From the NCBI GenBank assembly GCA_930367215.1, contig OV884058.1, positions 201,456,208 to 201,520,207 of the forward strand: a stretch of DNA of 64,000 bases, written 5' to 3'. The position numbers and the translations under genes are program-made. Shown here piece after piece: positions 47,100 to 57,510 of the stretch (the first letter of the stretch is position 1; each line of letters opens with the position of its first letter). Origin of the DNA: Pollenia angustigena. Taxonomy: Eukaryota; Arthropoda; Insecta; Diptera; Polleniidae. The notes below the pieces were generated by a model. The model searched no databases, was not told the origin of the DNA, and was given only the letters and a program-made list of their open reading frames with translations.

Positions 47100-48470
47100 T
47101 AACAAACAATATTTTTGCTCAATAAAACCATAAAATTGGCAGTCTAGTTGATAAAATCTTTAAGAGTTTATTTTAAGAACTTTGGATATTATTTTTATGA
47201 AGGGCACATCGCATTACTACGCAGAATTTCCTACAGAGGAAAAAACATTATTAGCTTACATCTTAATTCAATATGACAGTCTTCTTTGAAATGTAACTTA
47301 AATTTTATTACCAAGAAAAATAAAACTGAAAGAATTCTTGTAAAGAATTTAATTGTTCTGTTTCAATATCCCTCCAACAACACATTACGATCAAACTGTT
47401 GTCATCGTTGTATGTTGTTTTGCCACTCTATAAACATTTATACTTGATTAATATTACAGGAGATTCTCTCTGAAGTTTTTCATACGTTGATTCGTTTTTA
47501 ATTCATTATCAAGAGACATGCATCGTTTATAAAATTGTTTGGATTTTTTTTTCAATACTCGTACATGAAGGTCATGTTTCTGGTCTGTCTTTGGTGATTT
47601 CATTTTAGCAGTCAAACTAAATGAACGAACATTAAATGCAGCTCCTATTAGCACTGGACTGACTGACTGTGTGTCATGTAGTGGTGCAGTAGTTGTTTGT
47701 AGCAGTTATTTAACTGATATATTTTTTTGTATGGGTAACGCATACGAAATTGTGTACGCTTAGCTAGGAGCACAAGAGTTCACCTCAACCAATAGGCTTT
47801 ATGTATGCAAGGTTTTTTTATACTATTAAAAACAAAAACTGTTGAATACCCCCTGAATTTGTTTGTTGTGATTAAGTGTATTTCAATTTGTTCAAATTGT
47901 TTTGTTCATTTGTCTAGAAATGTGTATCAGTAGTGAATAACTGTTTTGCATGTTTCCGTCTTTATATCGTTTATTTATTTATGTATTTTTATTTTTATTA
48001 TTTCTTTTTAAGTTTAAGTCTCTGTGAATGTGTGTGTTCTGTTTTAGTGATTTGCATGCCCCAGGAATACATAAAAACCCATGTTCGATTTTATGGTGAA
48101 TTAGTTATTTTATATTTTTTAAAATTTTTTTTTTATTGAAACTGACTACGACGTTTGAATTTCTTGTTTCAAATATGTACGTTTTTAACTTTGGCCAATT
48201 TTTTTTTTCCAAAATTGTTAAAAATGCAGGTTTGTTTCTTAATTCTTTTGTTTTTATAGCGACTTTAAACTTGTTAAAATTGATTTGTTTTTGGAAACTT
48301 TAGAAGCTATTGACCTAAATATACAATTTTATTGTTAAAAAAAATACTCTAATAACATTTTATATTAGAAATATTTATTTAGTTTATTTTTAACACAGAG
48401 ATGTTATAAAATTAAGTGTTTAATTCCAAAGTCTGATTATTTGGAATATTGATTGGAATTCGGAAATGCT
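47100..48470. other. AT-rich sequence, nothing recognised
   Basis: No repeat family or gene was recognised. Short frames here (e.g. 47454-47654, 47933-48139) show no domain. Confidence 0.4.
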
Positions 48471-48476
48471 ATATTA

Positions 48477-49223
48477 CACAGAAAAAAATTACGACGAATC
48501 AGTTGTCATATTGAATATCATATTCGTCAATACAATTAACTTTTTAATTGAAAAAGCACCAACAACTGAATTTGTAAATACAAAAAAACTATTTTGTTAA
48601 TGAAAATTGTTAAAATTCAACAAATATTTTTAACAATGAGTTTGTAATATTGAATAAAATATTTGTTAACAATTAAATATACATTTTTATTACTTAATTG
48701 TCATATTAACAAAATAGTTTGTTACTAACAAAATTGAAATTAAGGATGCATTTAAAAGTTGTTTTTATTTCAGTAAAATTCATTAAACATTACATCACAA
48801 AAACCATTATAACAGATAAGGGAACAAATATAGACCTTTATGCAATGCACTATAAGTTTCTGACATCAACACAAAACTATAATCTAGAAGAATAAAATTT
48901 ATAGAACACCCGTTAAAATTTCTTTATGAATAATTAAATAATAAGTTAACTGACCGTATTGATTGGTAAAATTTCAGAACAAGCCCCAAATCATTCATTC
49001 TTTTAAAGATTTAAAATGGAAAATGCAGAATTTTTTATTTTATGCTTTTTACTTTTTGACACAAAATATTTTTCCTATGATATACACATTTATTTTCTAC
49101 AAAAAAAAAAATTGTTAATATGACAATTTACAAACATGTTAATTAAAAAAATTGTTAAAAATATTAAAAAGATTTAACAAATTTTCTTTAATTACTTAAT
49201 AACTTTTGTTATTTTTTTCTGTG
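48477..49223. mobile_element. MITE family A, copy 1 (747 bp)
   Basis: Terminal CACAGAAAAAAA and its complement, with TA on both sides. It matches 57511-58292 in inverse orientation (GTCATATTGAATATCATATT, AAGCACCAACAACTGAATTT, ATATGACAATTTACAAACAT). No coding sequence. TA target fits Tc1/mariner-type MITEs. Confidence 0.8.
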
Positions 49224-49225
49224 TA

Positions 49226-49709
49226 TCACAAATAGTTTTGTTTATATATTTTTGAGTAAAATTGTCATATTTTTTTGGAAGAAAGAAATAAGTGGTTTTT
49301 AGTAAAAATGTATACCTTAGAGCGTTTGTATAGATGTATGTATGTAACGCAACAAAATATTGCCTTTAGATTCACCGTTTAGTATTCTGCACCGATCTAA
49401 CGATGTGCTACCGTCCGGCTGGCTGACTGGCTTTCGCATTTTCGGAGATAATTTGATAATATGTTTTAATTTGGTAAATAACACGATGTTAGTGTTAAGT
49501 ATAGACGGTTTGTAATGTAAATGTTTAAACAATGATTTTATTGCATCGTGTTATAAAAGCAAATCATGTCTGTTTGTTGTAGACTTGAAGTTAAAGGCGA
49601 ATTGAACCTAACCCGGCTGGAAAATCTTATTTGACAGATCGCTTGCTTAGTCAGTTGGAGTTATTGACAGCCATTTTCACCAACTTCAGTTATAATTCAA
49701 AAACATATT
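49226..49709. repeat. Dispersed-repeat debris and a possible older MITE
   Basis: 49320-49440 is dispersed-repeat debris (CCGTCCGGCTGGCTGACTGG). GACAGCCATTTTCACCAACT at about 49670 and the near complement at 53020-53045 (ACTTGGTAAAATTGGCCGTG) suggest that the Harbinger element landed inside an older inverted repeat. Confidence 0.45.
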
Positions 49710-49874
49710 AGTGGTATTCACACCGAACTTGTTAATTTGTTACTCGGTAGTTTGTTTATTTGTTAAAGTAACCAACTGTGTACGATCCCCTTTTTAAAAC
49801 TTTGTTAGTCTGGTTACTTTCGTAGTAAAACAGCTGACTTACTGTTCTGATACAATTTACAATTTACCCCATAT

Positions 49875-50183
49875 GCTCAACACCTTGATGCAATAAAGAG
49901 TAGAGTTGAACATTGTTTTAGAATATGAAAAGGCAGGTATATTAGTCTCAATGAATTACGAATGCGAATTCATAACGAGGAAAGCCATACATTTTGCAAC
50001 GATTGGGTTTTAGTGTGCTGCATCCTCCACAATGTTCTCGTTGATAGTACTGCCATAGAGCAATTTGAAGAGGTGCCACAGAACCACAGTGCAGTTGAAG
50101 AGCAATTGGAAGAGTCAAGTAGAACTAGCTTTGAAATGAAAAGAAAAATGTTATACCATCTTATGTTTCCAGGCACAGTTTGA
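49875..50183 (+). pseudogene. PIF/Harbinger transposase, C-terminal fragment
   Basis: The DDE nuclease of this family (HARBI1-like) excises and inserts the element. Only the end is left: a VEHCF segment, an in-frame TGA at 49926, then KGRYISLNELR and HTFCNDWVLVCCILHNVLVD. The 'KGR(F/Y)..L..L' and '(C/A)CILHN' motifs are characteristic of the C-terminal part of DDE_Tnp_4 proteins. An acidic tail (EEVPQNHSAVEEQLEESS) and PGTV precede the stop at 50183. The catalytic Asp residues and the whole N-terminus are missing. The last 40 bp and 3' flank recur inside a MITE at about 58859. Confidence 0.75.
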
Positions 50184-50215
50184 AAATAAAACTAAATCAT
50201 TTATTCATAAAATAA

Positions 50216-50480
50216 AGTAATGATTTCATCACAAATACGTTGCGTACTTATTTTAAGAGATCAGGTAAACATTTTAGTTTCGTTTTATAAAAAAAAAATT
50301 AATAAATTCATCACAAATACGTTGCGTACTTATTTAAAGAGATCAGGTAAACATTTTAGTTTCGTTTTATAAAAAAAAAAATAATAAATTCATCACAAAT
50401 ACGTTGCGTACTTATTTTAAGAGATCAGGTAAACATTTTAGTTTCGTTTTATAAAAAAAATTAATAAATTCATCACAAAT
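50216..50480. repeat. Tandem array, about 82-bp unit, 3.5 copies
   Basis: Each unit holds CATCACAAATACGTTGCGTA, AGAGATCAGGTAAACATTTT and AGTTTCGTTTTATAAAAAAA. Starts lie near 50224, 50305, 50389 and 50468. The last is partial and diverges after ATACG. It lies between the converging 3' ends of the two Harbinger genes. Confidence 0.9.
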
Positions 50481-50709
50481 ACGCAAACGCTTATTTAAAT
50501 AATTAAGGTAATAATTTTGGTTTGTCATTTAAATTTCAGTTCCATTATCGCAAGTCTCTCGTTTTGCTCCAGTTCCAATTTTCAAATTTCAAACTCTTGT
50601 TCCATTCTACTTTTTTCCAAATAAACTTTTTGTTGCTCAATGCAAAGCCGACACGCGCGTTTTAAATTTTTGGCCTAGTGACCGATTAATAACACAGTAC
50701 AACAGCCAA

Positions 50710-52440
50710 TCTGGGGGGTGAGAAATTCCAAGTCAGGGTGATGGTACTAGGTCAGTATAGTAATACCCTCAAAGGGTTTGGCGTTCGTATGTGTCAGTTT
50801 TTTTTTTATGACATTTTAAATTTTTTCCTTATCTTGATGTTTTTTCGCTTAGTTGTAACATTTTGGCAAAAACGTAGTTTAACATAACTCGAGAACCACT
50901 TGCCCGATTTTGATGAAACAAATTTAGAAAAATTAAGAATTACAATATCTCTAATCTGTTTCTATACCGTTTTCCTATATGTGCAACACTGCCCAAAAAA
51001 TTTAAATTTTTCACTTTTAATTCATAAAAAATCCAAAACAGTAAAAAAAAGTTTCAAGTCCTATTACTTTCACGTGAAGTCGCATAACCTATGAAATAAA
51101 TGAGACATAAATCATGAAAAAGTAATAAACAAAAGGTTATTTGATTTTTATGATTGCGGTGGCAAAGTAATAAGCGGTAATAAATGTGCGTGGACAATTG
51201 AAAGGAAAAAAGGAAAGTGCACTTTTTTAATTATTTGGGGTTTTCCGTTGGCTACCTGTATGATTTTTTTACAGAAATTCCACCCACATCTATTAGTGCT
51301 CATGTTTTGGAACATCCTGTCGCAAGGATGTTAAGAGCATTCTCGGAAATTGGTGTCCACATGTCCTTGAAAATCCATTATTTACATCATCATCTGGACT
51401 ACTTCAGCAAACAATTGGCTACCGAATCTGATGAACAAGGTGAACGCTATCATCAAGTTGCTATGCCATTTGAAATGAGGTAATACTGATTTTTTATTTT
51501 TTCAAACTCATTTTAATAAAACAAAAACTTACAGATATAGAGGCAAAAAGTCGCCGAGTGCAATAATTGCGGAAATTTGCTGGTGGGGTAAGCTTGTGTG
51601 GCAAGACAAGGATGATCTTGATGATAAACAATTTTCAGGAGATGCAGAAGGGCCAACAGTGGAGTCACACATTGACATTATGTGTGGTTCAGAAACTGAT
51701 GATAGCGATGAATGCGATGCCACTAGTCCCGAACAACCACCATCGAAAAAGTCTAAGCAATATTTATTAAAATAAATAAAAATAAATAAATAAAATAAAA
51801 ATAAAAAATTATAAAAATGTTTACTTAATTTTTTTAGTAGTTTATGGCCAGAAGTCTGGAGTTATTGGGGAAAATTTATAAAAAAGGCGATAAATTACAC
51901 TTTTTTGAATAAAAACAAATATCAATATTCTTGTCAAAATGGGATACCTTCACTTAATTGTAAATTAAAGCAGAACGCGTTCATAGATTTCTATGATCTA
52001 TGTCGCATTTTGTTTATAGGTTATGTGACTTTACATGAAATTAATAACACTTGATCCTTTTTTCCGTTTTGGATTTTTTATGAATTTAAAAAAAAAAAAA
52101 ATTTAATTTTTAGGCAAAAAAATATTTTTTTTTTCTTAACAAATTTATTTTTACCGGCAAAACTGTTGATTATAATGAAAAACATTATATGAACGGATTA
52201 AAGAAATTGTAATTCTAAATTTTTTTGAGTTTGTTTTAGCAAAATCGGACAAGTGGTTCTCGAGTTATGTTAAACTACGTTTTTGCCAAAATGTTACAAC
52301 TAAGCGAAAAAACATCAAGATAAGGAAAAAAATTAAAATGTCATAAAAAAAAACTGACACATACGAACGCCAAACCCTTTGAGGTTTTTACTATACTGAC
52401 CTAGTACCATCACCCTGACTTGGAATTTCTAACCCCCAGA
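50710..52440. mobile_element. Long-TIR transposon with spliced gene, nested in Harbinger
   Basis: TIRs of about 410-450 bp start TCTGGGGG and share AGAAATTCCAAGTCAGGGTG, GGTTTGGCGTTCGTATGTGT and CGAGAACCACTTG. The 3-bp duplication CAA lies at 50707-50709 and 52441-52443; removing the element with one CAA restores the Myb-like frame of the host element. Arms are about 50710-51117 and 51985-52440, and the interior of about 870 bp holds one gene. The superfamily is unknown to me: there is no recognisable DDE motif. It may be non-autonomous with a captured gene, or a separate class. Confidence 0.85.
51202..51775 (+). CDS. Two-exon gene of unknown function in the nested transposon (5' end unclear)
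   Basis: Exon 1 is open from 51202 (stop codon at 51199-51201) to 51479. The intron 51480-51534 (55 bp, GTAATA...TTACAG) is small, as in flies. Exon 2 runs 51535-51775 (TAA). The joined protein has AHVLEHPVARMLRAFSEIGV, MSLKIHYLHHHLDYFSKQL, ESDEQGERYHQ and, across the junction, MRYRGKKSPS. It ends in an acidic, Ser-rich tail and a basic PPSKKSKQ segment that looks like a nuclear signal. The 'SLK(I/V)HFLHSHLD.F...SDEQGERFHQ...RYQG' pattern recurs, as I recall, in many unannotated arthropod proteins that look transposon-borne; function unknown. No ATG is available near 51202, so an upstream exon or a truncation is likely. No stop interrupts the two exons. Confidence 0.65.
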
Positions 52441-53426
52441 CAATAATCCCAAAAATTTTCCATAGTGTAATTGGAGTTGATGTAGATGCTGGTGTCTGTG
52501 GCATGAGTTCAAATGACACCGATTGAGCCTGTTCCTCTAAATGGGAAAATGTATCTGTAAATGAGGAATCTTGAAGTATCACATCTCCATCTTCCTCTAT
52601 TATATCTGCCATATTGATATCTATATGGAATGTTGAAGATTCCGTAACTACATTTGAGTTAGTTTTATTGTGAAAAAGTTCCGCCAGGTGATCAAAATAC
52701 GGGCACATTTTTCGTATGTAGTGCTACAGTCATCATTTACATCAATTCCAGCACCAGTTGACTTTCGCCACTCTTCAGCTTTACTAAATGTAGCTTTCCA
52801 GTATCGAACTTTGCATCGCAGAATTTCGCATGTTGCGTCAATTTTCAACTATTTTATCAGGGGTGCCAGGTCGTTAATTTGTTAAATGTTAATCCGGTAG
52901 CACATTAAATATACAAAAACAAAATGCGTGTAAAAAAGTATCGATTAACGACTAACAAACTAACAAGCTCGGTGTGAATACCACTATTGTTAACTGGAAG
53001 TTAAAGTAATAGTTAGTTTTAACTGAACTTGGTAAAATTGGCCGTGAGAAAAACAAATTTAAATAAAAACAAATGTTTTTTTTTATTAAACAGTGGTATT
53101 AAAAAAAACTTTTTTTCAAATTTTATTTCATGAAAAAATGCACTTTTAAGATTTTTGTTCTTATAAAAATAATAGGGCTTCCTGTTTAATTTTTTCAAAA
53201 GAACGGGACAAATTTCAAAAACCATTAAAAAACGTAGGAAGTTTTGCGGGACAAATAAAACAAAATAAAATATTTCTACATTATAGAATTTTTTATCTTA
53301 AAAGTATTAATAATGTCATAAAAAAAAGTGTAATAATGCGGTTATATACTTGAAAAATGTCTGAGCTAAATTTTGGTCCTCCTCGCTCATTTCGTATGGG
53401 TGCTATTGTGCCAAAACCATTATATA

Positions 53427-53552
53427 CAGCCCAATTATTAATACAAATTCCCAGGAATTTTTTCCCTTTTCCCATTTTTGCAATTGAATTTGAATAGGAA
53501 AAATGGGAGAAGGGAGAAAACTCCTGGGGAATTTTTATTCATAATTGGGCTG
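53427..53552. mobile_element. Small MITE, 126 bp
   Basis: Nearly the whole sequence folds. CAGCCCAATTAT and ATAATTGGGCTG are the ends, with AATTCCCAGGA and its partner CCTGGGGAATT inside. Target duplication not clear. Confidence 0.7.
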
Positions 53553-54150
53553 ATTTCATGTCCAGTGACCCAACTTTTGAAATCGATGTTTTCCAATTTG
53601 GATGAAATTTGCTCCAAAGTTAGCCCTACTTAATAGTAGTTTAGACACAAATTTTTAAATCTAAAAATAAAAATATTAAACATTATTTAAAAAACAAAAA
53701 AAATATTTCGAAAGATTGATAAAATAGCTATCTAAGCTACTTGGGACACATTTTGCTAACACCAATAGGTAATAAGTTACATGGATGAGAAAGAACACCT
53801 GTTTGCCCAAAATGTGAAATTTTGACCCCCTCTCAGTCAGAAACTTCTTGACCGATCTTGTTGAAAAGTTGTGTCGAAACTACTATCCAATAGGATTAAC
53901 CTTGGTTCAAATTTCATCCAAATCGAAAGACAGCTCTTATAAATAACCTTTTTATAAATTGACATTTTGGCCCAAACAAATTGCGTTTAAAAAAAAGAGC
54001 TTTTTGTAAAAAAGAGTTTGTGTCGCAAAGAAGTGTTGAGTTAAGGTATTGTATTTACTTTAAAATTTTTCCAAATTTATTTTTGGAGCCAAAATTTTAT
54101 AGCAAAGTTTCGGTTTCTTAAAGGAAATAATTCTTTTATAAAGAAAATTA
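53553..54150. repeat. Dispersed-repeat-like DNA
   Basis: 53560-53960 has 'ACCCAACTTTTGAAATCGAT', 'GACCGATCTTGTTGAAAAGT' and 'AAATTTCATCCAAATCGAAA', phrases typical of degenerate dispersed repeats. The left end of the Tc1 element should lie here, but no terminus matching its right end was found. Confidence 0.4.
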
Positions 54151-55162
54151 TTAAGTGGAAAGAGCATCAATAACAGCTTGGAGCCGACGGGGCATTGATG
54201 CCACCAAGTTTTCAGTTATATCGGGGGTTATTTCTGACCATGCTCGAATTAAAGCATTTTTAGGCTTTCACGGCCGCTTATATCGTATTTTCTGACTTTT
54301 CTTTCCAGAACATACCAAATGTGCTCAATAGGGTTTATGTCGGGAGACTGGGGAGGTGAATTAAGTTGCCTTGGAGCATAATATAGCAGCCAGTCCCGCA
54401 CAACGTGAGCAGTGTGCTTAGGGTCGTTGTCCTGTTGGAAAATCCATTGACTTCCAAGACCCAGTTTTTCGACAGACGGCTTCAAATTGTGTTCCAATAT
54501 ATTCTTATACATATGTCGATCCATATTACCATCAATAAAAACCAGCTCACCTACTCCAGATGACGCAACAGCTCCCCAAACCATTACGTTTCCCCCACCG
54601 TGTTTTACAGTGGGTATGATGTTCTTGGGATGAAGTGCAGTGTTTGGTTTTCTCCAAACTCTGGCGCGGCCATCACTTCCAAAAATGTTGTATTTACTTT
54701 CATCTGTAAATAGCACACGTTTCCAAAAATCCATACCCTTGTCAATATTCCTTTTAGCAAATTCAAGGCGAAGTTTACGGTTTTTGGCAGAAATAAGGGG
54801 TTTTTTCGAGCAACTCTGCTTCTGAAGCCATTATTATGCAAAACATTTTGAATTGTTTTGGGGTGGACATTCTTGCTGGTGCTTTGTGCTATACGTTCCG
54901 CCAATTTTGGAGCGCTTATTTGTGGGTTTTTGTTGACTTCTTTAAGGATAAAGTTAATATCTCTTCTGGATAATTTCTTTGGTCTCCCAGATCGCGGCTT
55001 ATTTTCGGTCGTATTTGTGTTGTTATAGTTTCTAATAATTGTCTGCACCGTAGGACGACTTAAATTTAAAGTTTTTGCAATTTCTCTATAAGATTTATTT
55101 TCCTTTCTTAATTTAACCGCCAAATTTCTCACTGAAACATTGATTTCTTTTCTATTAGCCAT
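54151..55162 (-). pseudogene. Tc1-type transposase (DD34E), two frameshifts
   Basis: Minus strand. Begins MANRKEINVS at 55162. The paired-like DNA-binding region has two helix-turn-helix parts (SYREIAKTLNLSRPTVQTII; ISAPKLAERIAQSTSKNVHP) joined by a GRPKK AT-hook-like motif. A 1-base shift in an A/C run near 54800 passes to the frame LRLEFAKRNIDKGMDFWKRV. Catalytic residues are the Asp in LFTDESKYN, the Asp in WIFQQDNDPKHT and, 34 residues later, the Glu in SPDINPIEHIW. A second 1-base loss in an A run near 54262 truncates the frame; the proper C-terminus (RRLQAVIDALST) ends at 54151. Total length (about 337 codons) is normal for Tc1. Only two small indels separate it from an open gene. Confidence 0.9.
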
Positions 55163-55474
55163 TTTGTGCAAGAAAATCAAAATTATTTTATTTAAATTTT
55201 TTTCAAGGGCTACTTTATAACTCCCGTTAACACAAAAAATACGAAAAAATTACGTGCTGCCATATCTTAAATTTTTTTTACATCTTTTTAAGAGATGCCA
55301 TGGTGTCTGTAGACTTTTTTCCGCCATAAAATTTGATTTATGTTTAATAATTTTACCGTTATATACTTTTGAAAATTTTTTTTTTGCTTAAAATATTATA
55401 GTTTTAGGAGCTCTTAAATGTTATTTAAAAAAAATTATGATATATGTTATCAATTGGGTAAAAACCATAAATCA

Positions 55475-55521
55475 GGGGGGGGGGGGGGGGGTGGGGGTAT
55501 GTAGAGTTTTTTCCTTCACTG
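55475..55521. repeat. Right end of the Tc1 element with a 17-G run
   Basis: The terminus reads, inward from TA (55522-55523), CAGTGAAGGAAAAAACTCTA then CATACCCCCA and a run of C on the minus strand (G17 at 55475-55491 on plus). The CAGT start is usual for Tc1. The matching left end is not visible. Confidence 0.7.
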
Positions 55522-55669
55522 TACAAATTCATTTTTTTACCAAAAAAAAATACAAATTGTAAATATGACAATTTACAAACATATTAATTAAGAAAATTGT
55601 TAAAAATATTAGAAAAGTTTTAATAAATTTTCTTCAATTACTTATTAACTTTAGTTATTTTTTTCTGTG
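55522..55669. repeat. MITE family A, fragment interrupted by Tc1
   Basis: Matches the 57511-57660 end of MITE A in inverse orientation, from TACAAATT to the TTTTTCTGTG terminus with TA at 55670-55671. In the intact copy the corresponding site reads TTTACAAATT, so Tc1 entered at that TA. The rest of this copy is gone. Confidence 0.8.
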
Positions 55670-55671
55670 TA

Positions 55672-56260
55672 GTGATACTCTAGACAAACATAATACTTTA
55701 ATGTTCTATAATGTATCTTTTTTTACTTTGATAAAGAAATGAGCAAACAAAAAATTTTAGCAACGACCGCAGCACGAACAGCTTTTGTGTGTACTGTGTA
55801 AAATTGTTTCGCTGGCGTTTGGTTTTTTTGGCATGTGTATTTTGTTTTTGTTAAAAATCAGGGGTGTGATGGAAATCGAAAACGCAAAACGCAAGAATTT
55901 GGAAGTTGTTTTTAATACACTTTTAATCAAATTTTTATAATTTTTTTTATAAAATTCTGTTTAATAGATAAATATTTGTATAATATTTAACATAAAATTA
56001 TTTTATTAAAGATATCTTGTTAAACAATGACTTGTAAAATTCTTGCGTTTTGCGTTTTCGATTTTGTTTGTTTTTTCTACCAGCCAAAAGAGCGCAACGC
56101 ACAATAGAAACGAACGAACATTAATGAGCTGAACCAAACATAATGAAGCTTGTGGTTTTTTAAAAAAGCCGAACAAAATTAAATGTTTTCATCTTTTTGT
56201 TGAGTTCAATAAGAACAATATATTTTTCGAAAGATAACAAACAGGGAAACATTATTTTTT
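55672..56260. repeat. Second copy of the 42497-42840 repeat, with nested MITE
   Basis: Homologous to 42497-42840 from TAGTGATACTCTA to ACAAACAGGGAAAC. Two insertions distinguish it: a short GC-richer piece (GCAACGACCGCAGCACGAAC) near 55765 and the MITE at 55873-56065. Confidence 0.75.
55873..56065. mobile_element. MITE with CGCAAAACGCAAGAATT inverted repeats
   Basis: Left AAATCGAAAACGCAAAACGC then AAGAATTT; the right end is the exact complement, with an AT-rich centre. It is absent from the homologous repeat at 42650, confirming an insertion of about 190 bp. Confidence 0.8.
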
Positions 56261-56472
56261 ATTGAATTTTTTACGCAAACACTATTAGCGTTTGTGTTTA
56301 CTAAAAAACTACTGAACCGAACACTTAGTAGCGATATTTAATGTTTATTTTCGAACACAGGATAGAAGTTTATTTGTGAAAAAAACATTGTAAAAAGATC
56401 ACTAAACTTAAATCGCAAGGGAAAACTTTATTATAATTATACCTTCCACCACAACTAGTTGTTAAGAGGGTG
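56261..56472. other. AT-rich DNA with a short dispersed-repeat end
   Basis: ACCTTCCACCACAACTAGTT near 56441 is the inverted-repeat end of the dispersed fly repeat. Confidence 0.4.
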
Positions 56473-56474
56473 TA

Positions 56475-56919
56475 CATAGAAAAAATGTTCACCAAAATGT
56501 TTTCAATTAATTCAATAATGCCGTTTTAAACAATTTTTTTAATTGTTCCAATTAATTTGCCTTAATTGAAAATAAAAATAATAATGTTTGTGTGTATATT
56601 TGCAAATATAAAAACATACACAACAAACTTCAAAATATTTTAAAGTTTCCAAAAATTTTTTAATTGTTTCAATTAAATGTGTTGATTGAAAAAAAATAAT
56701 CTGATTAGTGTTTACGTTTTATAAAGCATCTTTTACTGGTGGACAAATTTCAATTAAACCTATTGATTGAAACTGAATAGCAAGAAACGCTCAAACTTAC
56801 AAATATGTTAATTGATATGATCAATTCGTTTGCAGGCGGAAAATCAATACGGAATTTAATTAATAGTACAAATTTCTTACAAATACCTTAATTAAAGTTG
56901 GTTTTTAATTTTTTCTGTG
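56475..56919. mobile_element. MITE family B, copy 1 (445 bp)
   Basis: Ends CATAGAAAAAATGTTCACC and AATTTTTTCTGTG, flanked by TA (56473-56474, 56920-56921). It is the uninterrupted reference for the copy at 58657-59608. No gene. Confidence 0.8.
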
Positions 56920-57066
56920 TACTTAAGTATATTTAGTTTGTTGATACAATAAAAATCAAGCAAAAATAATTAATGAAACAGTAAGAAAATTTATAGGAAT
57001 TAAAAAATTTTTCAAACAAGCGTTTATTTGAAAATATTTTAGCAATAATTTTTTCTGTGTTAGTTT

Positions 57067-57362
57067 GAGGGAGTTTACACGGAGTCTTTTCAGACATGTC
57101 TGCTTTTGACATTCTCTTTTGAACATGCTTCCAAAAACCTATTGTATTTCCACGATGTCTTTCCAAACATGTCTGTTTTCATGTATAATAGTCTAATATA
57201 CATATACATACAAATTAAAAACATGGAAATTCATATAAACAAACATGAAAACTCATTTCATGTTTGTTTGGCAACACCTCTTTCTTCTCTACCCCGATCG
57301 CCAACAAGCAAAACAAACGTGTTTGTTAGACATGTCTGAATAGACACCGTGTAAACTCCCTC
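57067..57362. mobile_element. MITE with GAGGGAGTTTACACGG ends (296 bp)
   Basis: Inverted ends GAGGGAGTTTACACGG and CCGTGTAAACTCCCTC, possibly with a TTT duplication. 'ACATGTCT' recurs at least four times in the arms. Frames read through the TIRs are not genes. Confidence 0.75.
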
Positions 57363-57510
57363 TTTGTCATTCCGTTTGTCAACAGATATTCATCTAAGAC
57401 TACATTAAGTATATCCCAGTTAAAACTTCGCTTACTTTTTCAAAACGAATAGCTTCTTTAACTCATTATTTAGTAGCTTTTTTCTATAACTACATGTATA
57501 ACAACTTCTA

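Larger units (their letters stand above)
50525..52848 (-). pseudogene. Harbinger Myb/SANT-like protein gene, split by a transposon
   Basis: PIF/Harbinger elements usually carry a second protein with a Myb/SANT-like (trihelix) domain that binds element ends and helps transport the nuclease. Here the minus strand 52848-52720 encodes KVRYWKATFSKAEEWRKSTG and AGIDVN, the end of that domain. A 1-base shift near 52705 changes to the frame with CPYFDHLAELF, then an acidic region down to KIFGII at 52444. The reading frame is cut by the element at 50710-52440. It resumes in the same frame at 50709, with two stops, to a coiled-coil-like tail (RRLCIEQQKVYLEKSRMEQE, then LELEQNERLAIMEL) ending near 50528. 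The N-terminal start is not seen. Confidence 0.7.
49710..52985. mobile_element. PIF/Harbinger element, disabled, with nested transposon
   Basis: TIRs AGTGGTATTCACACCGA (left) and TCGGTGTGAATACCACT (right), followed by AACTTGTTAATTTGTTA and a partly matching right partner. The 3-bp duplication ATT lies at 49707-49709 and 52986-52988. It holds a nuclease-gene fragment (+) and a Myb-like gene (-), the two-gene layout of PIF/Harbinger. Most of the nuclease gene is deleted, and the Myb-like gene is split by the element at 50710-52440. Without the insert it is about 1.5 kb. Confidence 0.85.

Noticed and set aside
49317..49532. 71-codon minus-strand frame
   Set aside because: It falls over dispersed-repeat debris (CCGTCCGGCTGGCTGACTGG) and has no protein features.
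50216..50480. CRISPR-like array
   Set aside because: Direct tandem repeats of 82 bp without unique spacers, in a eukaryotic transposon.
55475..55491. 17-G run as a functional quadruplex element
   Set aside because: It lies in the Tc1 terminal region and most simply reflects slippage or a consensus error in a homopolymer; no further support.
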